Source of the DNA: Bidens hawaiensis
Taxonomy: Eukaryota > Streptophyta > Magnoliopsida > Asterales > Asteraceae
DNA: 64,000 nucleotides
Direction of reading: 5' to 3'
Assembly: GCA_021521415.1 (NCBI GenBank)
Contig: JAIQDT010003841.1
Coordinates: 124,001-188,000 of the forward strand
Part shown: positions 43,650-56,100 of the stretch, piece by piece
Layout: every line of letters starts with the position of its first letter
Position numbering within the stretch: the stretch's first letter is position 1
Notes under the pieces: model-generated
Database searches by the model: none
Seen by the model: the letters and a program-made list of their open reading frames with translations, nothing else
What the model was told of the DNA's origin: nothing
Translations under genes and position numbers: made by a program

Positions 43650-45015
43650 GGTGATAGTTATTGCTTTGGATTTTTATGGCTTTAATGCTTTGGATATTTA
43701 AGGCTTCAGGTTTGAAATCTGACTGAAAGAGTTCTGTCACAATAATCAATGATGGGTGTTCTTGATGGTATTCCTGGGTGCGTCAGACCGGGAGTGTCAA
43801 AATTCTTATCGACGGTTGACATTCGTATCAGGATAACTAACTTGGGTAATTTCAAACAATGTTTTAAAATCGGGTGTTTTACTCACATTGAGTTGGGCTA
43901 AAAAATGGTAAAACCGGTTGAATATGGTTGTACCTGAAGGTTCAACTAGGTTGAATAGTTTTATATTTTAAATTTCATATAAATGCTTTTTCAACTTAAA
44001 AAATAACCCAAACATACAATATTTCATAATAAAAAATAATCCAAAATCTAATTCATAATTGAAAAAATAATATAAAAACACTTGATTTTCAAACAAAGGT
44101 TTTATCTTTAGGATAACATTATTATAAATGCAATGGGTTTGCGACATTGTTTACTGGTTTACTTGTTTCAATTTTATCTACTAGGTTAAAGGTCATTTTT
44201 AAAAACATGGGCCGCAAAACGTTTCAAAAATCTATCGGGCATAAACCGGTTTGCCGGTTTAAACCGGTATTTTTAAACAAAACCGACGGTATAATGCTCT
44301 AGCAAACCGTTCAAATATACCTGGCTTTAAATACCAGTTGCTTGTTTGAAATCCAGTATAACCGGTTCAATCGGCAATATGAATTGATTTTTAAAATACT
44401 TGTTTCAAACGTTGTTAAAAAAATTAAAGAAATTTAGTTTAAAATAAGTTTTATAACAATAAAACAAAATAAAATATACAAGTACATCATAAATAGGGGT
44501 TAGAAATGAGATTTATCCGTACCGGTATCGAAAAACCTATACCAAAAATTAGTAAAATTGAGTACCAAGTACCGTACCGAATTTTATGATACGGGTACGT
44601 GTATAGGCACATACATTTTAGTATGGTACCAATTTGCTACCACTTTGGTTTCTTTTTTTTTTTCTTCAAATCTTCACTGAACTTGGTATTAGTATTGATA
44701 CGAGTAACAAAATCCAGGCACTCAGTACACAACAGATACCAAGTTGGCTAAACTAGTACGGGTACGGTACCGACATTCAATAAACCGTAACACCAAAACC
44801 AATAAACCCATAATATCAAACGGGTACCGAGTATCAAAATCCTCGTATCCAAACAGGTACCAAGTTCCAAAAGACTCGCTTGAAAATGCTCACAGGTGAG
44901 ACGTTCCTACATATTCCAAACATGCACCGAGTATCGAAACACCCGTATTCGTATCATAACCGTACCTTAAGTACCAAATACCCAGTATACAACAAATAGT
45001 GTACGCGTAAAAGTA
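43650..45015. other. Intergenic with dispersed repeat fragments
   Basis: 43660-43860 is related to the SINE-like segment at 38.5 kb. 44215-44400 is rich in AACCGGTTT-type phrases and 44500-45000 in GGTACCGAGTATCGAAAC/GGTACGGTACCG phrases that pair with each other, both typical of degenerate non-autonomous elements. No gene seen. Confidence 0.45.
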
Positions 45016-46036
45016 CATTGTGGAAGAGTCTAGGGAACTAAAGTGTAAACATGGTTACTATTTAAGGACCAAAACCTCTTTATTTCAAAAGTCGGCAACT
45101 CTCACGCGTATTGCATTATCATCATCCCGGCGATTTTACCCTAATTTCTTCCAATCGAAGCTCTCAATCCTTCAAATTACCTTCAACAATCCAAACAAGT
45201 CTCCAATCGGTGACTCGTAGAAGGCGATTCGCAACGTCAATCGCTATAAAACGAGTTCAATTTCGTGTTTTGACGAACATCCTTGCAGTTTACTCTATAC
45301 TCGCGAAAATTGGGCGAAATCAGACGATTTGAAATCAGATCTTACAAGTTGGAAGCAGATCTATTGTGATTACATCATTACGGCGATTTTGCCTTAATAT
45401 TTTGCTCTAATTTTTCATCGAAGCTCGTAATCGTTGAAATTAATTGAAATAATATCAACGAATCTTCAATTGGGACTTATTGAAGGCGATTTATAACATT
45501 AATCGACGAATATTCGCGAAAACTGTACGGAAACTTACGATTTGAAACCAGATCTAAGAAATTGGAAGCTGATTTGTTGCTGTGTGTGAAGAATCAAGTG
45601 CAGGAGGACGAATTGAAGAGTCTACGTGGCATCGGAGGTTATAATTTGTGAAATCGTTCAGATTTTCGTTAATATCGGAAACTAGGGTTTCTGAGAAGCT
45701 GTTTGATTGCAATAATTCGATGAATTGAAGAATCTACGTGGAATTGGAGGTTCTATTTCGTGATATTCGTTGTATCGGATCGAAAAACCGAAAAACCGAC
45801 GAATTGAAGATTGATTGAAGCTATTTGCAGACGTGCAGTGGAAAAACAGAAAAAAAAATAGTTTGATTTTGTACTGTTATTAATATTATTATTGTGTTTG
45901 GGAGTTCAATTGAGGCGTTTGATATTTTTGGTTTATATTAACACGCCTAAATTGATACTAGTGGTATTGCATTTTGTGGTTGTTACTGATAAGATTTTTT
46001 GGAGGAAAAAGAAAAAAGAATTTTTTGATATTAATT
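45016..46036 (+). other. Probable promoter and long 5' leader of the PQT3-like gene
   Basis: Less AT-rich than the flanks, with no sustained frame. Contains repeated related phrases: GGCGATTTTACCCTAATTTC near 45130 with GGCGATTTTGCCTTAATATT near 45384, and GAATTGAAGAGTCTACGTGG with GAATTGAAGAATCTACGTGG, a diverged duplication about 250 bp apart. Leader limits and any leader intron are not determined. Confidence 0.35.
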
Positions 46037-49000
46037 ATGGCAGTATATTACAAGTTTAAAAGTGCAAAAGATTATGACTCGATTCCGATTGATGGACATT
46101 TTATAACCGTTGCCTCTTTGAAAGAAAAAATATATGAATCAAAGCAGTTGGGCAGGGGCACTGATTATGATCTTGTCGTCACCAACGCCCAGACGAACGA
46201 AGGTGTGTTTGTTTTAAGTTACGGGCTTTGTCGATTTTCTGTTCTTGGGTTTCATTAACAGTTTATTGAGAAATTTACATTGAATTTTAATTTAAGTGGC
46301 TTTTAAAGGGTTTCATCAAGATATTTTTTTATAAATTTTGTTAATAATATGCATTTTTAAGTACCTTATTGGTGGTTAAGTAGGTTGGTCCAAGTTAGAA
46401 GAAGTAAACTGCAGATTTTAAGATTAAGTGTTGGTTAATTGGCGTTTATTTTTAGCTGCATTGATGAACATATTAGTTATAAGGAGTGGACAAGATTTGC
46501 TAAATGATAATCTGTAATTTTAATATTTAGTTTGGATTGGATGTAGTGGATTCACATTAATCCATGTAAAGGGTGTTAATTTAGGTAATTTATGATATAA
46601 AGTGTGCAGATATGAGATGTCATATTGGGTGAAATTTGATATGATGGTGTAGTGTGAAATGGATCTATAATCAATTTATGGTGTTTCACAAAAGTGTTAT
46701 TTTTTGCAATTTCAGAATATCTTGATGAAGACATGTTGATACCAAAAAATACTTCTGTTTTAATCCGTCGAATTCCTGGACAGCCTCGAAAGCCTATAGT
46801 TGCAGCACCAATTACTGAACCTGCCGAGTATAGTTTCAAAACCTTTTAATTTAAATTAATAATTAGTTAATATTTTGGTTACGTGGATTGGATTTGGATA
46901 TATCTTATTTGCTGGTGGCTTAGGCTTGAGTGATTGGCTTCAACCACTTCTTTTGGTCACGCGAACCAAACCATGGTTTATCAACCCTGCACATGGTTAA
47001 GGGTCATGTTATGTGACTCAAGTTTAAGAACATTGGTTGAATTATCGTTTGTGATTTAAAATGCAGGACAAAAACGGTTAATGAGACAGAGAGTGCACAA
47101 CAGGCAAAGAGTAACTTTTCAGGGGCTGGTTTTTCTGTTACTAACTATGTAAGTTTCGATTAGCTGTAACATTCTAGGAACTTGATCACTTATTCAGATT
47201 TTATACTACAGATTAAGCACATGATGATAACCCATCATTTTTTTTTTGGATTTTGTAGCTTGATGGTTCAGAATATGATGAATTTGGAAATGATTTGTAT
47301 GAAATTCCGGAGGTTGTTCCGGTTATGTCGAACAATCAAGTTCAGGAAGCTCCTGCTCCTAGTAAAGCTGACGAGGATAGCAAGATTCAAGCTTTGATTG
47401 ACACACCAGCATTGGACTGGCAACAGTGAGATTTCTTTGTGTTTTAGCTTCTTTTATTTGATGATTCAATTTTATGAAGTGGGACTAATCTTGAGTTGTT
47501 GACATGTAGGCAAAATTTTGATGCCTTTGGTGCTGGTAGAGGCTTTGGGCGTGGAATGGCTGGTCGAATGGGGGCTCGTGGTTTCGGTATTATTGTTTAA
47601 ATTTTAAAGCAATTTAACATTTTTTATTATTTATATTCATATTTATTTGGTAACTGATATATATTTCTTAACTTGTCAGGTCGGGGTGGTGGTTTTGAGC
47701 GAAAAACACCACCACCAGGTTATGTATGCCACAGATGCAAAACACCAGGTAGATTGATCAATTATATTGAGCGATTTTAAATATTGGAAAGGAGCTTTTT
47801 ATTAATGTCTGAAATGAAATAATTCTTATTTCACAGGTCATTTCATTCAGCATTGCCCTACAAACGGTGACCCTAATTTTGACATCAAGAGAGTGAAACC
47901 TCCAACTGGCATTCCAAAATCTATGTTAATGGCTACACCAGACGGTTCATATGCATTACCCAGTGGTGCAGTGGCGGTTTTGAAACCAAATGAGTATGTT
48001 GTTTGTTTTTGTTTTTTCCTCATGTTTTGCAAACTGTATATGCATAAGCCAATTATGTTTTTATATATTATAAATATTATTGTAATAGGGCTGCTTTTGA
48101 GAAGGAGATTGAAGGTATGCCTTCTACCCGTACAGTTGGTGATCTCCCGCCAGAGCTTCACTGCCCTTTATGCAAGGAAGTTATGAAAGATGCTGTTTTA
48201 ACAAGTAAATGTTGTTTCAAAAGTTTTTGTGACAAATGTGAGTTTTTGGTTCTTATATTTTCTGTTTTTACACTTAATTCTGTATTTTCTTTAATCATGA
48301 TGAAGCTTTAATCTTTATTAGGTATACGCGATCACATTATCGATAAATCAGTCTGTGTGTGTGGTGCAACAAATGTGCTAGCGGATGATCTTTTACCCAA
48401 CAAGACACTACGTGATACGATAAATCGAATACTGGAGTCAAATAACAGCAGTGCTGACAATGGTGGCAGTGCTTATCATGTTCAAGGTATATAGTTATAA
48501 CCAAATTATTATTCTAATAAATTACAAATAGTTACCAAATATTTATTTACTTATTTTATTCTTTCAGATATGGAATCTGCTAGATGTGCACCACCACCAC
48601 CACCACAACAACAACCTAAGGTTCCATCCCCATCACCGTCCGCAACCTCCAAAGGGGAGCAACCGCCACCACAAAACGCGGATGATACGAAGGTACAACC
48701 GGGCCCCACTGAAGATAATGTGGCTCCTGTGGTTCAGGCTGTTCAGCAGACAACAGGAAAAGTCAATAAAGCCCCTGATGTTTCTGAAGCTACATACGAG
48801 TCTAAAAGTATGATGGAGCCAGCAGCGTCACAGGGTAGTGGTCGACCTGTTGATGATGAAGTGCAGCAGAAACAAGTGCCTACTGAAGCAAAAAAGAAGA
48901 AAAAGAAGAAAGTTAACAACATGCCTATGAGTGGTAAGAGTTCTGATTATACCTACTAATAATAATGGTTTTATAATGATCTATTATAAATAAAGATTGA

Positions 49001-50347
49001 ATGAGTAACATTAATCTTTTGCGATTATTATTGCAGCAGCAGAGATGCAGTGGAGGGCCTCACAGGAGTTTGGTGGTCCTATGAACTATATGATGCCTCA
49101 AGGTCCTAACCCTTACAATCCTTATTGGAACGGGATGCAGCCCGGTATGGACCCATTTATGGGCCCGTATGGTGGTGGCATGCCGTACATGGGTGGTTAC
49201 GTGCCTGGGCCAATGGATGTTCCTTTTGGAGGCATGTTTCCCCAAGATCCATTTGGTGTACCAATGAATCCAATGATGCCTCCTTTTATTCCACCTCAAA
49301 GGTATTTATTTATTTTTGGTCTGATTAAATCATTTTGTTCTTGTGACATAGCTGGAGTATCTAATTTTCATAAAATATGTTGTAACAGGGATCTTGCAGA
49401 GTTGGGAATGGGCATGAATGGCGGTGGCCCCCCCATGAGTCGAGAGGAGTTTGAAGCCCGGAGAGCCGAGTTGAAGCGGAAGCGGGATTTTGAGAAACGT
49501 GGTGGAACTGGAAGGTAATTTCATTTAATTGCATGATTTAAGTAGAATAATATTAGAAAATAAATTTAGCTTCTATTAATTCTACTCGCCGCAGCAGCAG
49601 AGAAATGCCAAAAGACAGGGAGTTCAACCGAGAGGCGCGCCACAAGGAGGATGGTCCTCCGATGAAGTCGAAAACTGTATGCAGCTATTTTAATATATTA
49701 TTGAGTATTGACTACTATTTATTTATTTGAACTTTCTACAACTGATAATATGTTTCTGTTTTTTTGTTGATTTTCAGAGACCATTACCCCCACCGAGCAG
49801 TGACGGTCACCATCACAAAACCGAGAGACCATCACCGCCTGATCGCCGCCGTTCCCGGGAAGTCGGTCTTGAAGTTCCCTCACACCCGTCCTCAAAGAGG
49901 AAATCTTCTAGTGATCGTTATGATTATGACGACTACGAAGACCGTCACCACCACCACCACTCGTCACACAAGAGTCACCGTCGATCGGAATCGTCATCCA
50001 CTAGAAGATCGTCCCAAGCACCACCAAGCTCAGATTTCAAACCGATTGCAGCATCAGCTTCTGCAACCGCCGCCGCCAGTGACGGGAAACACAAGCCGAG
50101 TGTCTTCTCTCGCATCAGCTTCCCTGAGGAAGAAGCCGCCGCTGCAGCTTCCAAGAAACGTAAGGTCACATCAAGTTCATCGGAGGCGGCTGCAGGCGGG
50201 TCTGTGGCAGTGTCCAGGAAGAGCAGCTCAAAGACTACCTCTGCCGCCAGCGCAGATTACGAGTCTAGTGATGATGATAGGCATTTCAAGAGGCGGCCTT
50301 CGAGATATGAGTCGTCTCCAGTTCGGGACCGTGAGCACTACAGATAG
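46037..50347 (+). CDS. PQT3L: PQT3-like RING/U-box E3 ubiquitin ligase with DWNN domain (RBBP6 family)
   Basis: Fourteen exons: 46037-46202, 46716-46827, 47067-47148, 47259-47425, 47510-47586, 47680-47748, 47837-47993, 48089-48237, 48322-48486, 48568-48933, 49037-49301, 49389-49514, 49595-49676 and 49778-50347. They total 2553 nt, 850 aa, and all phases close. DWNN ubiquitin-like domain, residues about 3-76 (MAVYYKFKSAKDYDSIPIDG ... TSVLIRRIPG). CCHC zinc knuckle with C218, C221, H226 and C231 (CHRCKTPGHFIQHC). RING/U-box-like domain about 302-345 (LHCPLCKEVMKDAVL ... SFCDKCIRDHI ... CVCGATNVLADDLLP). Pro/Gln- and Lys-rich linker 382-503, then a Met/Pro/Gly-rich stretch about 505-590. The C-terminus is basic and Ser/Arg/His-rich with likely nuclear signals. 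Arabidopsis PQT3 promotes turnover of PRMT4b and limits oxidative-stress tolerance; the same role is inferred here. The order of domains is that of RBBP6/Mpe1. Confidence 0.95.
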
Positions 50348-51770
50348 CCGAGATCAAGAACATATTTTGAAATGTGTTTGTTTTTACTTTGGATGTATCA
50401 CAGTAATTTTACTTGATGGACTAAGTAAAATTATGTACTTTTGCTGTTTGGGTTTTGTTAATGTGATTTTTCTTTTTGTTTGATGAAATATGCATTTTGA
50501 AGAAATAAAAAGGTGGTGTTCATCATGTAAGCTTGTTTATAGTTATGTTTTCTATTTTATCTTTAAAAATAATATAACAAATTTTGAAAAAAAAAGTAAA
50601 TTACTTAATCAAATAAATGAAAATAAATAGTTTCCCTGTAGTATGGTTGACTTTTGGTCAACGAGCAAAAAGTCAATTGTGTAATGTTGACCCACTCTCC
50701 TACTTCATTGTGTTTGGTGTCCCTTCATTGCCAGTTGTGCAAATACTATTAGGCGGGTTGTTATGGGCTTGAAATGGGGCTTCAAAAGCTGATGTGCCAT
50801 GGCTTTAAAGTCCTACATACCGTGCCAGAGTGATGAGGGAGATGCTTCAACATGTTAGCAAGCGGCGAGGGGCTATTTTCAACACATGGTGGGATCCAAA
50901 TGCTCTATGGGTGAGGTTTTCAAGTGATAAAAAGGAGTTTTAAACCACAACATGATATTAAAGGGTTAGACTTGAATGTGACGCGATATTTTAATTTGGA
51001 CTTTAAAGCCCTCCAAACAACCAACCTTTAGTATAGGTTAGACGCCATATTGTATGTCTCGTATTTTGTTCCATTGACGTGTAAATGTTTTTTTTCCAGG
51101 TGGTTTGATTAAAATAAGTATAATGGTTTCAATCCAATTTTTTTTCGAATCACATATATTGACCAAAGCAATGGATGACGTTAATCAACTGTAGGCAAGA
51201 AAATATTAGATTGAAGCCCCTATATTGATCAGAACTAAACTTGTATCTAACTCAAAATATTAATAGCGTTCATGTTGTCTTTGTTATTCCTTTTGTTTTG
51301 TTTGCAAATAGATATATTGTAAATATATTACTAATAATAACCAATAGGGTTTGATAATTACTTTATGTAATTACATAATTACTCTATAATTATTTTACTT
51401 GATTCTCACAATTAACACGCTAATTTTATTTGTACGTTAACTTTTTCCATAACCAATAAGATACTATATTATTATTATTTGAAGCCAATAATAACTAATG
51501 ATAAAAATTAATAAAACGTTTACAAGTCGAGTACTTGATTATATGAACACCTCTTATCATTAAGATTTTAAAGTTGCAAACACGACATTTGTTTAAAGGA
51601 AGAAAAATAAGAGAAAAAAAGAAGAAAAAGTACAAGTTTAATATTATGAGGGTTTGGTGTAAATAATTCACCCACCCTCAAGATTTTAAATGGTCCTCAA
51701 ACAATGAGGATGTTCATCAATGAAAGCATGACACACAAATTGAAAACAAAGTGAAACAAGGAGGAGATTC
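50348..51770. other. 3' flank of the PQT3-like gene and intergenic spacer
   Basis: AATAAA at 50504 is a likely poly(A) signal for the PQT3-like gene. 50740-51010 has inverted-repeat-like phrases (GGCGGGTTGTTATGGGCTTG versus TTTAAAGCCCTCCAAACAACC), suggesting an old MITE. The rest is AT-rich without coding signal; 51600-51770 is probably the 3' leader end of the TIP2 transcript. Confidence 0.4.
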
Positions 51771-53295
51771 TTAAGCATAATCTTCAGCGGCTGGAAGTGC
51801 CTCGTATGATCCAATGAAAACATCACCGTAGATGAGCCCGGCTAGCCCACCACCGATCAACGGACCAACCCAGTAAATCCAGTTTTGAGAGAAGTCTCCA
51901 GCAACAACAGCAGGTCCAAATGATCGAGCTGGGTTCATTGATCCACCGCTAAAAGGTCCAGCGGCCAAAATGTTGGCTCCAACAATGAACCCGATTGCGA
52001 TTGGTGCAATGGTTCCGAGTGAGCCTTTTTTAGGATCAGCTGCGGTGGCATAAACTGTGTAGACTAGAGCAAAAGTAATAATGATCTCAAAAACGACTCC
52101 TTGAACACCATTCATGCCATCTGCAACTCCGTGTGTTGGGACAGCCTGTCAAATACCAAATATATAAGCACACATCTAAACTCAAGATTAGGTGTTGGTT
52201 TATCATACATATTTAAATGCGAAGTGGGTTAAACTTAAACTAGAATATTCTACAAGTGTAAACAACTTACCAAGCCACCGGTAACGAATTGAAGAAGAAA
52301 GCATGCAACGATGGAACCAAGACACTGGGCGATCCAGTAAAATAGGCCTGTTATGATGGTAATGTTACCACCAATCGCCAATCCGAAGGTGACAGCTGGA
52401 TTCAAATGACCACCTGAGATGTTTGCTGCCATTGATACCCCAACAAATAATGCAAGAGCATGGGCTATGGCTATCGCGACTAATCCTGCTGGGTCCAGTG
52501 CTGCATCTGATGTAAGTTTGCCTGAAAATTTTAAAGGTTACTTTGTATTGAATATGTAGTAAAACTTGTTATTGTAAGCATACATTCTTAAGTTCTTATT
52601 TATGGTATAAGAAAATTGCAAGTGTATTATATTTTTTAGAACAACGATACGTGCTTTATAATTTTATACGCTCTAAATACCCGCAAGGTGCTTAGGGTGT
52701 GAAAGAGAAGGTTAGGGGTTAAAACCCTGTAATGTACGACTGTTTAGTCGTTTAAAAAAATACCCGCAATGAAATTTGAACTCTCACACTTGGTTGAGTG
52801 GAATCACCAACGCCATTGGACAAAAGTTCTCTTGACAAGTATATTATAATTGGTATCATAATATAAATCATTTTCACATTTAACAGTAAATAAAAAATTT
52901 ATTTAGACATGCGCACTAAATCCACTACATACTAGGTATTAAACCGAGACAATATGCAAATATGTCAAGCTCAATTCAGAACCACCTAGTCTAGTGTCAA
53001 ACATAGTAGGTATATAAACACGAAACACTTATATTTAATTTAAGTCACTTATAACGACCTTTTCAGATTTTCAAGTATGTATTAAATGCTTGTGTAACAT
53101 AAGCTTTGAGCCATAAGCTTTCGTAATAAAAGAATTAAAATACATGTTTAAAGCATAAACCAACATACCATAAGCAATAGCTGATCCAACACCAGCAAAT
53201 ACAAAAAGAAGTGTAGCTATAAATTCAGCTAAATAAGTCTTGAGTGAACCAGCACTCAAAGAGTCACCGATGGTTCCGAAAGCCAACTTCACCAT
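51771..53295 (-). CDS. TIP2: Tonoplast aquaporin, TIP2 (delta-TIP) type
   Basis: Three exons on the minus strand: 53295-53169, 52521-52271 and 52145-51771 (127+251+375 = 753 nt, 250 aa), in phase with GT-AG joins. Starts [12 protein letters not shown]. Six membrane spans are expected. Both NPA boxes are intact: [12 protein letters not shown] (exon 2) and [13 protein letters not shown] (exon 3). Selectivity-filter positions read His (AIAHALALF), Ile ([11 protein letters not shown]), Gly and Arg (GGSMNPAR), the H/I/G/R set of TIP2 proteins, which move water and ammonia across the vacuolar membrane. [20 protein letters not shown] and [13 protein letters not shown] are near-invariant in TIP2 members. 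The two-intron layout is the usual one. Length is normal. Confidence 0.96.
52735..52825 (-). repeat. Possible SINE fragment in TIP2 intron 1
   Basis: On the minus strand, TGGCGTTGGTGATTCCACTC and then GAGAGTTCAAATTTCATTGC resemble A and B boxes. No ends or target duplication identified. Confidence 0.25.
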
Positions 53296-53385
53296 TTTTA
53301 GGATTAGAAATAGATCACTAGAAGTGAGAATATGATGTGGTTGACTTGCTATATTTGTGATTTGCAAATGGGTTCATCAAGCTTA

Positions 53386-53392
53386 ATTTATA
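53386..53392 (-). promoter_or_regulatory. TATA box of the TIP2 gene
   Basis: CACTATAAATTAAG on the minus strand, 91 bp before the ATG at 53295; suitable sequence and distance. Confidence 0.6.
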
Positions 53393-53399
53393 GTGCATG

Positions 53400-56100
53400 A
53401 TTTCATAATTTTAAAATAACTCAATTATTTACTTGTTTAAGTGAGGTGGATATAACATATTAATACATGTGGCCATGATGTATAGAGTTTGTGCTGGCAC
53501 CGACCATGGGGCCAAGATGGATAGTTTCTGACCGTTGATTGGAGCCGCCTCACCGGCCTTAATTTGTATATATTACATGTTATAACTCATCTATAAATCA
53601 CAATTACAAAAGTGCAAAATAATGCTATTAAAAAACTTTCAATGCCAACTTTTTTTGGACGCTAAGTCCTTATCATAACATCATGGTTCTGGTGATTTGA
53701 TTTTGGTCCACAAATTTTGTTTATTTGTTTTTATTGAGAACCGAAAGTTGGAGGGAAAATGCAAAAACCATGAAATAAGAAACTTTAATAATATTTGAGT
53801 TTAATATATAGTTTAGAGCATCTCAACTCGTCCAATTCTCATATCTATAATTACACTAGGAACAGCATAACTCTCTCCTCTACTAATAGCCAACATCAAC
53901 AAATATAAAAAATAATAGAGACAAACAAAGTTTTCCCAAATTTACAAAAGTCATTATATTTTATTTCTCTGTAATTTGCACTCATAACACTCACAACTCA
54001 ATCCTATAATTTGCAAAATTCCTTCATATAATATTAGAGAATGGATTAGGAATGCTTAAGTATGTAATAATTAGTACATAATTTTAAAGGAGGGATTGAG
54101 AATGCTTTTAAAGATGTGATGATTAGTACGTTTTCCTTTAGTATAGCTTAAAGGGGTTTGTATATAAAACTTTATGTATAGTTAGTTCATTTCATTTTAG
54201 TACATCATTAATCATTAAATATATTAAAGCATAGTTTTATTTTGAATCTCTTTTAAATATGTATACCAATTAGTAGTAGGGGTGAGTTATTGTACAATAA
54301 TGACTTATTGTACATTACGTACGTGACCTTCTAGAGCTTTAGATTACAAAACACGCGATGATGGTTTCGTAAATAACCAAAAATTTGTTTCGTGATCAAA
54401 TCCATCGATTACAAACCGAGTCTAATCCAATCTTAAAACTACAAGCTCTACCAATTTCTGAGACCTTAATAAGAGCTTAAAGTATGAAATCTCAAAAGTC
54501 AAAACCAAAATCAAAATAGAACGTCGTTGAACATCAAGAATTTTCAAATTGATCAAAAAAATGATGATTTAATCAATTGAATTGACGTGTATGAGGCTTT
54601 AGAATCATCAATTGATTATGAAATTGTAGAATAATACACTCTGTTGAGCTCTGAATATTGTTCAGAATATTAAGTTTACACGCTTAGAACAGAACTCATG
54701 TACATTTAGACACTCAGAACAAAATAAAACAATAGGCATTTAAATGTTCTAAACAAAACTGAAGACACTCATGTACATTTAAACGTTCTGACCAAAACGA
54801 GCACACTTTAAACGTTCAGCCAAACTGTAAGACACTCAGAACAAAATTGACCAAAATAAATTACACACTTAAAACGTTCAAAACTAAAATCTAAGACATT
54901 CAAAGCAACACTTTAAGCATTCATAACAAAAACTTTAAACACCCAGCACAAAAACTTTAAACGTTCACAAGCTCATATATGAAATTAAGCTTTCTATAAT
55001 ATGAAATTAAACACTGAAATCACTTCATATAATCTCATAATCATCAAATATCATCAATCGATCATCGATTATATGAACAAATCTAGAAAATATTTACTAT
55101 AAATTGAAATCAATTTTTCAATTTAATTGAAGTGGAATTTACAACGGCATCGGTGACACTGGTTGAATGGCCGTAACGGTTGAAAGATTTATAATATTGT
55201 CATCACGTGTTTTCTGAAATCAAGGGTGTTGGTAGTCGTATACGTAAAGTATGATAAGAGATTATTGTATTGGATATTTGTTTAATATAGTTTTGAAATA
55301 TGTGTATTTAGAATAAAATTATTTTAAATATAACCTCTTTTTTTTTGGAATACTTGAATATGTATGAATTTCTTTCTAAAAACATGTATAACACGATAAG
55401 CAGATTAAGTTTATTGTTATTAATAATGGCGTTTGAATCATTCTAAGTTTTAAAGATAAAGATGAAATATTCTCTAGTTATATTTCGGAAAATTTAATAC
55501 TTGATTCAATTAAACTGTTATAGAAGTAAATAAATTTTGGAATAGTTACATGGATAATCCTAGCTTATGGTTTGACTCGAATTATGGGTTCCGCCCTTGT
55601 GGTTTAAAATCCGCAACCACGTATTTTGCTTTCAAAAATGGTCCAAATTAAAGTAAGTAAAGGAGATAAATAAACATGAACTAGTAACATGCATCACCCA
55701 ATGATAAATACAATATGCCGTACACAAATTCAATCACCAAGTACATAAGAGCCATAGCAATTTGACTGCTGAGGTCAAACTTGGCATTTTTTAGGTACAA
55801 CATAACATGTATAATCTATCAAGTATCAGCTTTGTATAAGTATGAATATGTATAATTCCATTCCAACTTATCCAGCATACATGGTCTCTTTTTAGCCTCA
55901 TGAGACGAAAAGACGAATTAGTGTTATGCGTGCATGGATGGAATCTAAAACCTGACCATTCTGATCAAAACTAAAGCAGTGATAAGTAATACAAGTTTTT
56001 AGCAAAGTTGAACCCTCCTCGTTTTACCCGGGCTTGGGACCGGCTGAGTTTCAACACGAAACCCTTGCAGAGTTAAAACTTGTATTATAAATATAAAAAA
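53400..56100. other. Intergenic, AT-rich, no gene seen
   Basis: 54640-54970 has many short repeats of ACACTCAGAACAAAA and TTTAAACGTTC(T/A) type. 55987-56093 is bounded by AATACAAGTTTTT and AAAACTTGTATT, a small inverted-repeat element with a GC-richer centre. 54300-54600 shows no gene signal. Confidence 0.4.

Noticed and set aside
48586..50483. Overlapping frames within the PQT3-like exons (such as 239 codons from 49764)
   Set aside because: Shadows of the real exon 10-14 frames; they cross introns and low-complexity His/Ser codons.
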